Origin: a virus | Virus record (IMG/VR): IMGVR_UViG_3300034073_003883 | Location: 1-20,651 of that record | Length of the DNA: 20,651 nt | Reading direction: 5' to 3' (one strand) | Part shown: piece by piece, positions 1 through 7,926 of the stretch | Position numbering within the stretch: the stretch's first letter is position 1 | Layout: each line of letters opens with the position of its first letter | Program-made: the position numbers and the translations under genes | The notes under the pieces: model-generated | Seen by the model: the letters and a program-made list of their open reading frames with translations, nothing else | The model's database searches: none | What the model was told of the DNA's origin: nothing

Positions 1-26
1 ATTGTTTTATAGTTAGTTAGTGCCAT
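1..26 (-). CDS. Possible 5' end of a further leftward gene (partial)
   Basis: An ATG at 26-24 opens a frame reading MALTNYKT before the window ends. It starts 16 nt after the stop of the 469-aa gene, in line with the tight spacing of this block. No Shine-Dalgarno sequence is visible, and the AT-rich motif at 30-37 almost abuts the ATG. With eight codons nothing can be said about function; by position it would be another virion gene. Confidence 0.35.
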
Positions 27-42
27 TTATATAAATATTTTG

Positions 43-1452
43 TTATCTTATTCTTCCCGTGTTACCATCATTTATAGATGGAAGTCCATCCTGTGTATCA
101 GTTCCACCTCCTTGTTCCCCTGTTTGACCACCAGTTCCAAAATTCGAAGTTGGAGTTGGTGTGGGTGTAGATGTTGGTGTAGGTGTTGGAGTTGGAGTTG
201 AAAAATTATTAAATTTTTCACTTACTATTCCATATCCACTTACAAACTCAATACTATTTCTTTTTGCCTTTAATGTAATAATAGAAGTTACACTTTGTCT
301 TCTTTGTTGATTACCACAATCTACATATTCAATTTCTACTGCACCACCAATTGCTTGTAAAGGAGTTACATTATATTCAATACAATCTACGGAAACATAT
401 GTTGCCGTTGGAGTTGGTGTTGCAACTGGAGTTTGAGTTGGTGTTCTTGTTGGAGTTGGAGTTGCTGTTCTCGTTGGGGTTGGGGTTGGGGTTCTCGTTG
501 GAGTTGGGGTTGGAGTCTGTACAGGACTACCGCCACCTGTTCTTCTTGTCGGGGTTGGAGTTGGGGTTGGTCTAATTGCACCACCACCACCTCTTGTAGG
601 CGTCGGGGTAGAAGACGGAGAACCTTGTGAAGATTCTAATTGTCTAATTCTTTCTAATAATTGTGTTATTTCCCTTCTTAATGATTCAATTTCACTTTTT
701 AATTGGGAATTTTCCACATTTAACTGATTTATACCACTATTTAATTGCTCGTTTTGTGATTTTGATTCTGATAAAGAACCAGCTAAATTAATATTTTGTT
801 GAGTAGCTGCTTGAAGTTGATTATTTAATTCTCGTATTTCTGCTCTTAAATCACTAATTGTTGATTCATTAGAAGAAATAGTTATCTGATTATTTTGAAT
901 ATTTCCTTTTAATGCTTCTATTTGAGCATTCAATTCCGCAATTTTTATATTGAGGTTATTTATTTCTGATTGTAAATTATTTTTATCATTAATAGATTGT
1001 TGTAACTGTACTGTTAATGATTCAATTACAGCCTGTAAAGATGTTATTGTTTCTTGTTGTGAAAGAATTTGTGATTGTAAAGCTGTATTTTCACTTTGAA
1101 GTAAATTTACCTGTGATTCTAAATTTCTAACCTGAGTTTGCAAATTAGCAATTTGTTCTAACAAAAGATTATAATCATTACTTAATTGATCGTATAAACT
1201 TTTTAAAACAAATTGTTGCCTTGGCGGTGGCGGTGGTGGTGGTACTAATTCATCTATAACTGTATCAACAACCTTTGTAAGCTCACGTTCGTTATATTTT
1301 GGTTTTTCAATATAACCCGATGTTTCACCATCACGGTCACCTCTTGGAGAAGGTACAAAAAACGTGTGTCTCTTATCTTCATCAAGAGAAGTAATTGCAG
1401 TAGAACCACTTTTAAGTAATTCCTCGATTCTAAATTCTTTATCTAAACCCAT
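43..1452 (-). CDS. Coiled-coil virion protein with Pro-Thr repeat linkers
   Basis: A 469-aa protein of unknown function, probably a tail, whisker or fibre component because it is the last gene of the baseplate run. Seen in order: a charged N-terminal region (1-70); a run of seven prolines (71-77); a long coiled coil with heptad-spaced Leu/Ile and many Gln/Asn (about 82-275); a Pro-Thr repeat linker mixed with Gly-rich stretches (about 282-350); a small beta-rich domain with Cys357 and Cys379 (about 352-416); a second Pro-Thr stretch (419-435); and a Gly-rich tail. The architecture of trimerising rod, flexible linker and small terminal domain suits an extended surface appendage, which is inference. 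The start ATG shares one base with the stop of the upstream gene (TAATG), indicating coupled translation. There is no Cys pattern or catalytic motif that I recognise. Confidence 0.85.
   Translation of the reverse strand: MGLDKEFRIEELLKSGSTAITSLDEDKRHTFFVPSPRGDRDGETSGYIEKPKYNERELTKVVDTVIDELVPPPPPPPRQQFVLKSLYDQLSNDYNLLLEQIANLQTQVRNLESQVNLLQSENTALQSQILSQQETITSLQAVIESLTVQLQQSINDKNNLQSEINNLNIKIAELNAQIEALKGNIQNNQITISSNESTISDLRAEIRELNNQLQAATQQNINLAGSLSESKSQNEQLNSGINQLNVENSQLKSEIESLRREITQLLERIRQLESSQGSPSSTPTPTRGGGGAIRPTPTPTPTRRTGGGSPVQTPTPTPTRTPTPTPTRTATPTPTRTPTQTPVATPTPTATYVSVDCIEYNVTPLQAIGGAVEIEYVDCGNQQRRQSVTSIITLKAKRNSIEFVSGYGIVSEKFNNFSTPTPTPTPTSTPTPTPTSNFGTGGQTGEQGGGTDTQDGLPSINDGNTGRIR
148..198 (-). 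repeat. Pro-Thr coding microsatellite, short copy
   Basis: Tandem hexamer-like repeat (coding strand ACTCCAACACC type units) encoding residues 419-435, almost pure alternating Thr-Pro. It lies C-terminal to the small Cys-containing domain and mirrors the longer tract at 403-609. Confidence 0.85.
403..609 (-). repeat. Pro-Thr coding microsatellite, long copy
   Basis: Imperfect tandem repeats of 6 bp and multiples encoding residues 282-350 as TPTPTPTR-like blocks interrupted by Gly-rich segments. Such tracts can change length by slippage, so the linker is a plausible site of natural length variation. That is inference; the repeat itself is plain in the sequence. Confidence 0.85.
1222..1242 (-). 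repeat. Polyproline tract
   Basis: Seven consecutive proline codons (residues 71-77 of the 469-aa protein) built from CCA/CCG codons. They separate the charged N-terminal region from the coiled-coil rod and probably act as a stiff spacer. Confidence 0.85.
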
Positions 1453-2510
1453 TATTTTTCAACCAAGAAAGTTAAGTCTTTATCCGAGAAGTATTCTATA
1501 ACTCCATCTCTTTCTACTTTAATTTCAATATAATATTCTCTATTTGTTTCCCAATTTGTAAGATTTAATTTAAAATAATTTCCATTAGAGTCACACGAAA
1601 CTTTTGAGTAATCAGAAAATGGTATAAGAACTTCATCTGTTATTACATCTTTAATTTGGTAATAAGTTGTAGATGGTAAGTACTTTATATCGTTGTACGC
1701 AAATTGATTTTGGTATGTTTTAAGAGGATACAATTCTCTACCAAAAACATTTATAACAGGTTTTGAGTTAACTTTGTATTTTGTTTTAAGTCGTTTGAAA
1801 GTAACTTGAATATCATCTGCAGTTAATTCAGTAAGTGAGCCTGTACTAAATGATGAATCATCCCAACCAATTCTAATTTTTGGTTGGTATATTGTATTTG
1901 TTTCTTTTGAGAAAAACTTTAATTGACCGTAGTCATTTGTATCATTTTCAAAAGCAGATGAATGTCTTAAGATGAAACCCTCATTTGGAAGAGAACCACT
2001 TAACCATTCTTTCATCGGATTAAGAACATCCATAAAAATATCTACTGACTCATAAGAAAATGATTGTGTAGATTCTGAACCCGTATACCAAGTTCCACCT
2101 TTACCATCAAATGAACCAGTTACACCCGTATCATAACTACCAATCAACCAACTAACATTGGTTGAACGATTAGACCAGGTAACACCCTGTGATGATATTT
2201 CATCAAAACGAGTACCAATACCCATTTCCCAACTACCAGAAATTGGATTTGCGTAAATAGTATAATCAAGTGGAATTTCATCACTTTCTGCTTCTCTTAA
2301 AATAAGAGTTGCTTCAGACATCGTTACTTCGCCATTCGAAATAAGTGTAGAAAGAGTGTCGGTATCAAACTTAATTAGTGAATGAGCAACATCTTTTAAA
2401 TTTCCATAATAAGTTTTAGAAATTTCAAGTATTTCATCTCTACCTGTATTCTGTGATGGTTGCTGTAAATAAATGGTTGCATCTTTTGATGAAGTAACAA
2501 AATAATACAT
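1452..2510 (-). CDS. Baseplate-associated structural protein with DNRLRE/CBM96-like domain
   Basis: A 352-aa protein between the gp6-type wedge gene and the coiled-coil protein, hence probably part of the baseplate or tail fibres. The N-terminal half reads like a DNRLRE (CBM96-type) beta-sandwich: KDATIYLQ near residues 9-16, an NTGRDEILEI segment near 21-30, SLIKFDT near 44-50, and an SEATLILREAES strand near 65. The family is known from surface and carbohydrate-binding proteins. The C-terminal part (about 225-352) is another beta-rich module with repeated aromatic residues. The gene is joined at both ends by one-base TAATG overlaps. Carbohydrate binding is inference from the domain type; a purely structural role is equally possible. 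Confidence 0.65.
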   Translation of the reverse strand: MYYFVTSSKDATIYLQQPSQNTGRDEILEISKTYYGNLKDVAHSLIKFDTDTLSTLISNGEVTMSEATLILREAESDEIPLDYTIYANPISGSWEMGIGTRFDEISSQGVTWSNRSTNVSWLIGSYDTGVTGSFDGKGGTWYTGSESTQSFSYESVDIFMDVLNPMKEWLSGSLPNEGFILRHSSAFENDTNDYGQLKFFSKETNTIYQPKIRIGWDDSSFSTGSLTELTADDIQVTFKRLKTKYKVNSKPVINVFGRELYPLKTYQNQFAYNDIKYLPSTTYYQIKDVITDEVLIPFSDYSKVSCDSNGNYFKLNLTNWETNREYYIEIKVERDGVIEYFSDKDLTFLVEK

Positions 2511-4543
2511 TATACGACTCTCCCTACTATGTCTTTGTCGGGGTATTTAACTTCAAATACCGATGGATCTAATGATGGATATACAAGTTTGTTTCTTGTT
2601 GCTGCTAAAATATTATACGAATGTTCTGAATAAACTCCACTACATTTATTAACTATTTCACATTTTGGAACAGATTGAACTCCCTCAACACCTGCAATTA
2701 ATAATTCAATTTCTGAAATATTAATTGTCATGTTAAACGTCCAATTATCAATATTAAAATATTCCTTTAGTTCATTAATACATCTTATAAGAACTTCTCT
2801 TTTATTATAACCACCATAAACTCTAATTTCGAAATCAACTCCAATATTAATAATAAAACCATCTAAAAGATTTACACCATCGGTAAGCATTCTAAATTCG
2901 TTGAGGTAGGTCTTTACATTTTCTTTAACAGCTCTGTTTAAAGTTGTAAGTTTTTTTTCACTATCATATCCGAGTAAATAAAGATTTATTGCAAAAGGAT
3001 TATTTTTTTCATCTATGTTTTGTTTTTTACCAATTAAAAATTTTCTAATTTGGTCTTTAATTTCTTGCTCAGACGGTTCCTGATTATCAGGTTTATCTAC
3101 AAATGATTTTACTAAATCAGTAAATTCTTGTAAGTGATCTGGATTTGTTAAAATAGAAGATGGGGAATTATTATCCAATTCACCATCAGGAGCACAATAT
3201 GCTTTTGCAACGCCACCATATTTTGGAGGTAAGGAAAGAGCACGTACTTGATAATCTTTTCGTGTTACTGCTCTGTTCTGTGACCCAAATGTAGCAAGTG
3301 CATTTTCTCTAATTTCTTCGATTGTTTCTGCTCCCTTACCACCTGTGGCAGGTGTCTCATTTTCAATTGCAATTGAACTCTTATATCGTCTATATAAAGA
3401 TAACTCGGTTTCAGAAAAAATTGAGGTATCTTCATCATATTCTATTGAAATTATTCTTGTTAATTCACCCTTAGAAACATTACTTTGAACACCACCACCA
3501 ACTAAATAAGTTACTGTAAATTCTTTGTTTATAGGAGGAGCTTGACCGTAGGTTTTTTGTTTAAGAAAATTTGCAGGGTCAAAAGAAGAATTTAATCTAT
3601 CTATTGAGTTTGGTAAGCCTAAACCAACATTTTTAAAATTTGGTATTAAAGTCTCATCAGAAGTAACTTCACTACCTCCACCAAATACTACTGAAGTTGT
3701 ATTGTCTGAATTAATTTGTTTTACAAATCTTTTTTGTGTTTTAATTAATTTTAAAATACTCGGAACTGAGTCTTTAAATTGATAAAGTTCTTTATCATTT
3801 TGTTCAGAATTTGGATAATCTACATACACCATTTCCTGAGCCAAGTATGGAACTTCATACCACTTGTTACCATCGGAATCTCTAACATCGGTTATATCAA
3901 TAACATTTTTTTCAGGTAAATCAATTCTTGCAAAACTTTCTATATCAGAGAAAATTTTTCTAATTGTTTTCTGTGTTGCTGAAATTGCATTTACATATTT
4001 TTTAATAAGGTATGTTTGGGGTTCATTTCCGTCTTTTTGAAAAATAGTAATTTCTCGTTCATCGGGGTCATTAAAATCAACAGGTTCAGTTGTTCTAAAT
4101 CTTACACCCGTATCTGAACCTTCTAATACCATCCCTTCCTTAATTCTAAAATAATATTTCGAATCGGGTCTGTTATCTTTTCCTAAACCAATACTTGGAA
4201 CTAATTGATAAACTGCAACTTTACAAATTGCAGGTGATGTAATTTTTGGTTTATATCCTAAATACTGAGAAAGGGCTATAACATTATCTCTATCCTCCGC
4301 ATATAACATTAAAGACTCTTTAAGAGTATCATCTATGTAATATGAAAGAACGTCACCAACATATGCTGCCATTTCAATAAAAAGCATGCCGGGTGATGAT
4401 TCATTAAAATCAGAATATGTTTTAGGAAAATAAATTTTTGAATACTCAATTAAATTTTGCCTAAATGATGCAAAATCTTTTGCAAGATAATTTATATCTC
4501 TATTTTTATTACTTTTTTTCGTTATTGAATTTAATTCTGCCAT
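2510..4543 (-). CDS. Baseplate wedge protein, T4 gp6-like (baseplate J family)
   Basis: At 677 aa it is close to T4 gp6 (660 aa), the protein that forms the ring holding the baseplate wedges together. The N-terminus is characteristic of the gp6/baseplate J family: INYLAKDFASFRQNLIEYSK, then SPGMLFIEMAAYVGDVLSYY (about residues 50-69), with LSQYLGYKP near 92-100. A central segment has ENALATFGSQNRAVTRKDY (about 400-420), the usual J-family signature before the C-terminal beta-rich domains. It lies immediately downstream of the gp25-type gene (4-nt gap), the same functional pairing as in other contractile tails. It is not truncated. The family assignment is firm; the gene symbol is left blank because the naming belongs to T4. 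Confidence 0.92.
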   Translation of the reverse strand: MAELNSITKKSNKNRDINYLAKDFASFRQNLIEYSKIYFPKTYSDFNESSPGMLFIEMAAYVGDVLSYYIDDTLKESLMLYAEDRDNVIALSQYLGYKPKITSPAICKVAVYQLVPSIGLGKDNRPDSKYYFRIKEGMVLEGSDTGVRFRTTEPVDFNDPDEREITIFQKDGNEPQTYLIKKYVNAISATQKTIRKIFSDIESFARIDLPEKNVIDITDVRDSDGNKWYEVPYLAQEMVYVDYPNSEQNDKELYQFKDSVPSILKLIKTQKRFVKQINSDNTTSVVFGGGSEVTSDETLIPNFKNVGLGLPNSIDRLNSSFDPANFLKQKTYGQAPPINKEFTVTYLVGGGVQSNVSKGELTRIISIEYDEDTSIFSETELSLYRRYKSSIAIENETPATGGKGAETIEEIRENALATFGSQNRAVTRKDYQVRALSLPPKYGGVAKAYCAPDGELDNNSPSSILTNPDHLQEFTDLVKSFVDKPDNQEPSEQEIKDQIRKFLIGKKQNIDEKNNPFAINLYLLGYDSEKKLTTLNRAVKENVKTYLNEFRMLTDGVNLLDGFIINIGVDFEIRVYGGYNKREVLIRCINELKEYFNIDNWTFNMTINISEIELLIAGVEGVQSVPKCEIVNKCSGVYSEHSYNILAATRNKLVYPSLDPSVFEVKYPDKDIVGRVV

Positions 4544-4547
4544 TTAT

Positions 4548-4982
4548 TTATCCACTTACCGTAAATGTTATTTCTTGTAAATCTATTTCGTTTCCAACTG
4601 TAAATTGAATTTTTAAATTTGCTTTATTTTCATCTTTCATTTGATCCGTTAATTCAACTTCAATTGATTCGATTGTTATATAAGGTAACCAAAAATTTAC
4701 ACTATCTGTTATAACCTGTTGGAGTCTTGTTTCAAATATACCATCTTCCATTTGTTCAAAAAGAAGATTTTGTAAACCAGAACCATACAAAGGTTGCATG
4801 ACTCTTTCACCTTGTTGAGTTTGAAGTAAATTTAAAAGATTTGATTTGGCCTGATCAAATGAGGTAAAATTCTGCTCAAAATACCCATTCTGACCTCTTT
4901 GTAAAGGAAGTTTCAATCCATATGCAAAAGAATCAAAATCTTCTGTATCTTTAACAACTTTTTTACCAATTACATAAGCCAT
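4548..4982 (-). CDS. Baseplate wedge protein, T4 gp25-like
   Basis: A 144-aa protein matching the GPW/gp25 family (T4 gp25 is 132 aa). The best conserved part is QQGERVMQPLYGSGLQNLLF (about residues 56-75), corresponding to the family motif in which a Glu-Arg pair precedes P-x-[FY]-G. A C-terminal beta strand set (INFT-type, about 100-144) follows. The upstream segment DFDSFAYGLKLPLQRGQNGYF fits the usual N-terminal arm. In contractile tails gp25 binds gp6 and the first sheath ring, and the gp6-type gene is directly downstream here. The start overlaps the preceding stop by one base (TAATG). Confidence 0.92.
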   Translation of the reverse strand: MAYVIGKKVVKDTEDFDSFAYGLKLPLQRGQNGYFEQNFTSFDQAKSNLLNLLQTQQGERVMQPLYGSGLQNLLFEQMEDGIFETRLQQVITDSVNFWLPYITIESIEVELTDQMKDENKANLKIQFTVGNEIDLQEITFTVSG

Positions 4983-5593
4983 TATTTTTTAAACCTTTTT
5001 ACTAACTCCGAATTATCTCTATTTAAAATTCTATCTAAACCAGCCAAGCCTGTTGTTACACCAAGACCATTTTTTCTTGAACTACCACCACTCAATCCCA
5101 TTTGTTGTTCCATTTGTGCTCTCATATTTACACGAACTTGATTTGGGTCTTCTTGAAATTGTGGTTGAAAAGCGGTATTCATAGTTGGCCATTCTTCGTA
5201 ACCAGTTTCTTCATTTAACATATTAGATTGTGAAAACTGATCTAACACAGAAGAATTACCCGCCAATCCATTACTTCTTTGTTGGTGAGTAAAGGGTTGG
5301 GTTTGAGCAAGAACCTCGTTTAAAACGGGATTTTTGGTAAGTTGTCTTCCTTTTAAGAATGATGGTGAAGTTGTTTTTTGTTCTACTCTATCTTCTTCTA
5401 AAACCATATTAGCCATTTCAAATGGATCATATACTTCTTCTTCTACCAAGTTTTTCTTTAATTTACTCGGTTTAATTTCTTTTAGAAGTTTGACCTGTTT
5501 AGAAACTTCTTCTTTAATTAAGTTCGGTAATTGTCTTTTTACTTCTTTTTCAACAATTAGTTTAATTACTTCTACTAATTTCTTATTATCCAT
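4982..5593 (-). CDS. Unknown protein in the baseplate cluster
   Basis: A 203-aa protein with no recognised domain. Residues 1-50 form a Lys/Glu-rich amphipathic helix (EVIKLIVEKEVKRQLPNLI), likely a coiled coil. The middle is Gln/Asn-rich and looks disordered (about 75-165). The C-terminus has a Gly-rich stretch (GLSGGSSRKNGLGVTTG) and a basic end. The gene starts a sub-unit of the structural block: a TATTTATA motif lies 19 nt before its ATG, and its stop is coupled by TAATG to gp25. A virion, scaffold or assembly role is inferred only from position. No Shine-Dalgarno sequence is visible before the ATG. Confidence 0.75.
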   Translation of the reverse strand: MDNKKLVEVIKLIVEKEVKRQLPNLIKEEVSKQVKLLKEIKPSKLKKNLVEEEVYDPFEMANMVLEEDRVEQKTTSPSFLKGRQLTKNPVLNEVLAQTQPFTHQQRSNGLAGNSSVLDQFSQSNMLNEETGYEEWPTMNTAFQPQFQEDPNQVRVNMRAQMEQQMGLSGGSSRKNGLGVTTGLAGLDRILNRDNSELVKRFKK

Positions 5594-5612
5594 AATAAAT
5601 CATTTAATTTAC

Positions 5613-5624
5613 TATAAATATATA
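5613..5624 (-). promoter_or_regulatory. Candidate late promoter (TATTTATA type)
   Basis: On the minus strand TATATATTTATAG lies in the 48-nt gap between the 187-aa and 203-aa genes. Its TATTTATA core ends 19 nt before the ATG, the same spacing as the copy before the 136-aa gene. No TTGACA-like -35 is visible, as expected for promoters read by gp55-type sigma factors. Assignment as a promoter is inference. Confidence 0.4.
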
Positions 5625-5641
5625 AGATTTGTTTTATTAAA

Positions 5642-6205
5642 TTAAGGAACGGTGTAACCCACCCAAGGTAAAACACCTGGAGCCGGTGGAGCCCCAGGAG
5701 GAGCGGGATAAATAGAAAGTGTATTGTATAATCCACTTATTGTTGTTAAATGAGTTTGAATAGTAGAAATTAAAACAGAAACAAATGGATTTACACTATC
5801 GGATGGAGCCTGAGGTGACGGAACTACCCATGTACCAGGATTTAAAACAGGATTTGAAACACTACTAACATTTGAAACAGCACCAATTGCGGGAATTATT
5901 GGTGGAGGTCCTGCTAAAAGTTGAGCTCCGGTCCAATAAGTAATAAATCCAGGACCCAAATTCTGAATTATTGGCGTTGGTGAAACTGTTACATTAAGTG
6001 TTGCTTTTAATACAGATTTTATATTACTTTCCATACCACTAACATTAGAAGTCATTATTGGTATAGAGTTAATTGTTTGAAATCCTGACTTAATTAGTGT
6101 ATCGTATTCTCGTGTTAAAAAAGTTGCAAAATCATCCGAATCTTTTACATTTTCAGGTTTATTCAAATAATTTGTTAAATTTGCTTTAAATGCTGATATA
6201 GACAT
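5642..6205 (-). CDS. Unknown Pro/Gly-rich protein of the virion cluster
   Basis: A 187-aa protein I do not recognise. The first 60 residues are a soluble helical region (AFKANLTNYLNKPENVKDSDDFATFLTREYDTLIK is split by a short acidic patch). The remainder is rich in Pro, Gly, Val, Ile and Ser, with GPGFITYWTGAQL near 84-96 and a proline-rich tail (APPGAPPAPG). It is hydrophobic but has no clean membrane helix, so a beta-rich surface module is more likely. A GGAG Shine-Dalgarno sequence lies 6 nt before the ATG, and the gene begins 2 nt after the stop of the gp5-like gene. Its placement between gp5-like and gp25 genes makes a baseplate or tail role the best guess. Confidence 0.75.
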   Translation of the reverse strand: MSISAFKANLTNYLNKPENVKDSDDFATFLTREYDTLIKSGFQTINSIPIMTSNVSGMESNIKSVLKATLNVTVSPTPIIQNLGPGFITYWTGAQLLAGPPPIIPAIGAVSNVSSVSNPVLNPGTWVVPSPQAPSDSVNPFVSVLISTIQTHLTTISGLYNTLSIYPAPPGAPPAPGVLPWVGYTVP

Positions 6206-6207
6206 AT

Positions 6208-7449
6208 CTACTCCGTGAAGTTTGTAGTAGACAACATAGTTTGTAAATCTTTTTTAATTTGATTAAGTTTTTGAACGTGAGGTGGAAGGGGACCAGGTGA
6301 AGTCGGCCCAGCGGGTGTGGCCCAAACCATTTTTAAAATTTCATCTATCAACTGTGTTAGTAATTTTTTTAAAGTTTCACCTCTTACTAATGGCTCATCT
6401 TCTGCCTCAATATTTAAAAATATTTTACCCGAAGTTCCCTGACCCAACAAATAAGTTGGATTATCATTCATCGTCATACGAAACTCACCGTTAAAATCTA
6501 ACTCCGCTCCAGCTTTTCCATTATCTATTGAAAACTTACCGTCAGAAATAAAACCATAATTTCCCTTTGAAAAGAAAATCATTTCATCTGTTTTGGAAGA
6601 AAGAATTAATCTACCCGTGTTAATTAAAATTTGGTCTAAACCTTTAAATTCACTTGGAAATGATTCAAAAACTTTTGGAGTTGTTTCCATTTTTTGAGAA
6701 CCATTATCATCTAATGTTCCAGGAGAAAGTTTAATTTCATAGTCACCTGATGTAATTGCTATAATTGAACCATCTTTATTTACGTCTTCTTCAATTAATT
6801 TTGATTTAGAACTTCCTTGTTCTATTTCTGAATTTTGTCTGTTTCTAATTAGTATTGTTGGAGAAAAGGAATTATCTGCATTATTATATCCACTAAATCT
6901 TATAGATTGACCAAATCGTGATTGTAATAATTTATCACCCTCATATAATTTAAGAGGATTAACTTGTTGCTCACTAAAATATTCACCGGGAATTTTTGGT
7001 TCATTCGCCGATGAACCACCCTGTGGTGACTTTGTTGAAGAACTTTGGCTATAAGTTGAACTTGAAGTGGTATCTTCTTTTTTATTAAAAAAATTTGTTG
7101 AATTAGTGTTACCTAAATTTAAATTGGAATTTGTTTTTCTTTTATAATATTTTCTATTTCCAATTTCTACTAAATCAACAGTTTCACCTCTCAAGGGAAT
7201 ACCCTCATCGGGGAATAGAGGGGGGTAACTAATTAAACTTGTGTCAGCGGTAAATGAATCATCTGCCTTTCTTACTATAACATAACCAACTATTGCCGTA
7301 TTTTTAGACTCAGTTTCACTTCCTTCTAAATCATCGACATTTTCATTATTTTCATCTAAGATAACATCCCAAACTTTTGCAGAAAAATTATTTTCTTTTT
7401 TTGTTTTAAAGCTAGCACTTCTATCAGATTGTTGTAATCTTATTGACAT
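6208..7449 (-). CDS. gp5-like baseplate hub/spike protein without lysozyme domain
   Basis: A 413-aa protein resembling the gp5-like proteins of T4-type marine phages. The N-terminal part (about 50-110) has the features of an OB-fold with GYVIVRK and a PLRGETVDLVEIGNRKYYKR segment. After a Ser/Thr/Asn-rich linker (about 112-150) comes LYEGDKLLQSRFGQSIRFSG (about 168-187) followed by SPTILIRNRQ, the segment that begins the hub region in these proteins. The C-terminal half is repetitive beta structure and ends in helices with a Pro-rich insert (GPTSPGPLPPH). T4 gp5 carries an internal lysozyme domain; no such segment with catalytic Glu is visible here, so cell-wall digestion must come from elsewhere. 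It lies in the baseplate operon, 1 nt from the preceding stop. The assignment is based on motif memory, not alignment. Confidence 0.65.
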   Translation of the reverse strand: MSIRLQQSDRSASFKTKKENNFSAKVWDVILDENNENVDDLEGSETESKNTAIVGYVIVRKADDSFTADTSLISYPPLFPDEGIPLRGETVDLVEIGNRKYYKRKTNSNLNLGNTNSTNFFNKKEDTTSSSTYSQSSSTKSPQGGSSANEPKIPGEYFSEQQVNPLKLYEGDKLLQSRFGQSIRFSGYNNADNSFSPTILIRNRQNSEIEQGSSKSKLIEEDVNKDGSIIAITSGDYEIKLSPGTLDDNGSQKMETTPKVFESFPSEFKGLDQILINTGRLILSSKTDEMIFFSKGNYGFISDGKFSIDNGKAGAELDFNGEFRMTMNDNPTYLLGQGTSGKIFLNIEAEDEPLVRGETLKKLLTQLIDEILKMVWATPAGPTSPGPLPPHVQKLNQIKKDLQTMLSTTNFTE

Positions 7450-7450
7450 T

Positions 7451-7861
7451 TTATTTTCCCAACTTTTGTTTTATTTCCTCAACCTCGTTTGTTAATTCAT
7501 CAACTCTTTCTTCGTTTTCCTCTTTTACTTCAGACATGGTAATTTGGAGTTCATTCAATAATTGTTCTTTTTCTTTTTCAGACAAAAACCCCTCATCTCC
7601 TTCTGATTTGGCTTGTGACGAAATTAATCTTTGAGCAATTGCAGCCATTTTAATCAACGACTCATCATTTTTAACTGATGTATCTACCAAATCTTTTATA
7701 ATTGGCCCGATGACTGCCATATCTCCTGCATGACGGATAACCTTTTTCATCTCCGCAATAAGTTCAGATATTCTTTGTTTTTTATTTTGTTGATTGTCGT
7801 AAATATCCTTAAAAAGACCACTTAAATCTTTTCCTGGAAATAATTCAAAATTTACACTCAT
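7451..7861 (-). CDS. Unknown helical protein heading the virion operon
   Basis: A 136-aa protein without a recognised family. I start it at the ATG at 7861 (MSVNFELFPGKDLSG) and not at the in-frame ATG at 7930: the longer form would run through the rho-independent terminator at 7895-7922 and overlap the preceding stop. The protein is mostly helical. Residues 20-75 contain a regular amphipathic helix pair (ISELIAEMKKVIRHAGDMA), and the C-terminal 45 residues form a Glu/Lys coiled coil ending in VEEIKQKLGK. It is the first gene after the terminator and the putative late motif, and is followed after 1 nt by the gp5-like gene, so it probably belongs to tail assembly. Confidence 0.75.
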   Translation of the reverse strand: MSVNFELFPGKDLSGLFKDIYDNQQNKKQRISELIAEMKKVIRHAGDMAVIGPIIKDLVDTSVKNDESLIKMAAIAQRLISSQAKSEGDEGFLSEKEKEQLLNELQITMSEVKEENEERVDELTNEVEEIKQKLGK

Positions 7862-7880
7862 AAAATTATTGTTTTTATTA

Positions 7881-7891
7881 TATAAATATCC
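7881..7891 (-). promoter_or_regulatory. Candidate late promoter before the virion operon
   Basis: On the minus strand GGATATTTATATAATAAA follows directly after the terminator of the carbamoyltransferase gene. The TATTTATA core (7881-7888) ends 19 nt before the chosen ATG at 7861, and a TATAAT hexamer overlaps its 3' side. No -35 element is visible. The position between a strong terminator and the first structural gene is where a new promoter is needed. Confidence 0.5.
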
Positions 7892-7894
7892 AAA

Positions 7895-7922
7895 ACAAAA
7901 AAACCTCCGATTGGAGGTTTTT
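7895..7922 (-). terminator. Rho-independent terminator after the carbamoyltransferase gene
   Basis: Perfect 10-bp stem AAAAACCTCC / GGAGGTTTTT (7899-7908 and 7913-7922) with a 4-nt loop, followed on the minus strand by a T tract. It begins 5 nt after the TGA stop of the carbamoyltransferase gene and separates the metabolic/sigma operon from the virion operon. Confidence 0.92.
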
Positions 7923-7926
7923 AAAA

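Noticed and set aside
403-609. Tandem repeats considered as a CRISPR-like array
   Set aside because: The units are 6-bp coding repeats without unique spacers and lie within a long open frame.
351-630. Several plus- and minus-strand open frames within the Pro-Thr repeat region
   Set aside because: Low-complexity shadows of the repeats; their products are strings of Leu/Glu, Gln or Cys/Trp/Ser from the same hexamers read in other frames.
5334-5645. Plus-strand 103-aa open frame opposite the 203-aa gene
   Set aside because: Antisense to a coupled gene, Ser/Phe-rich, and without a start context.
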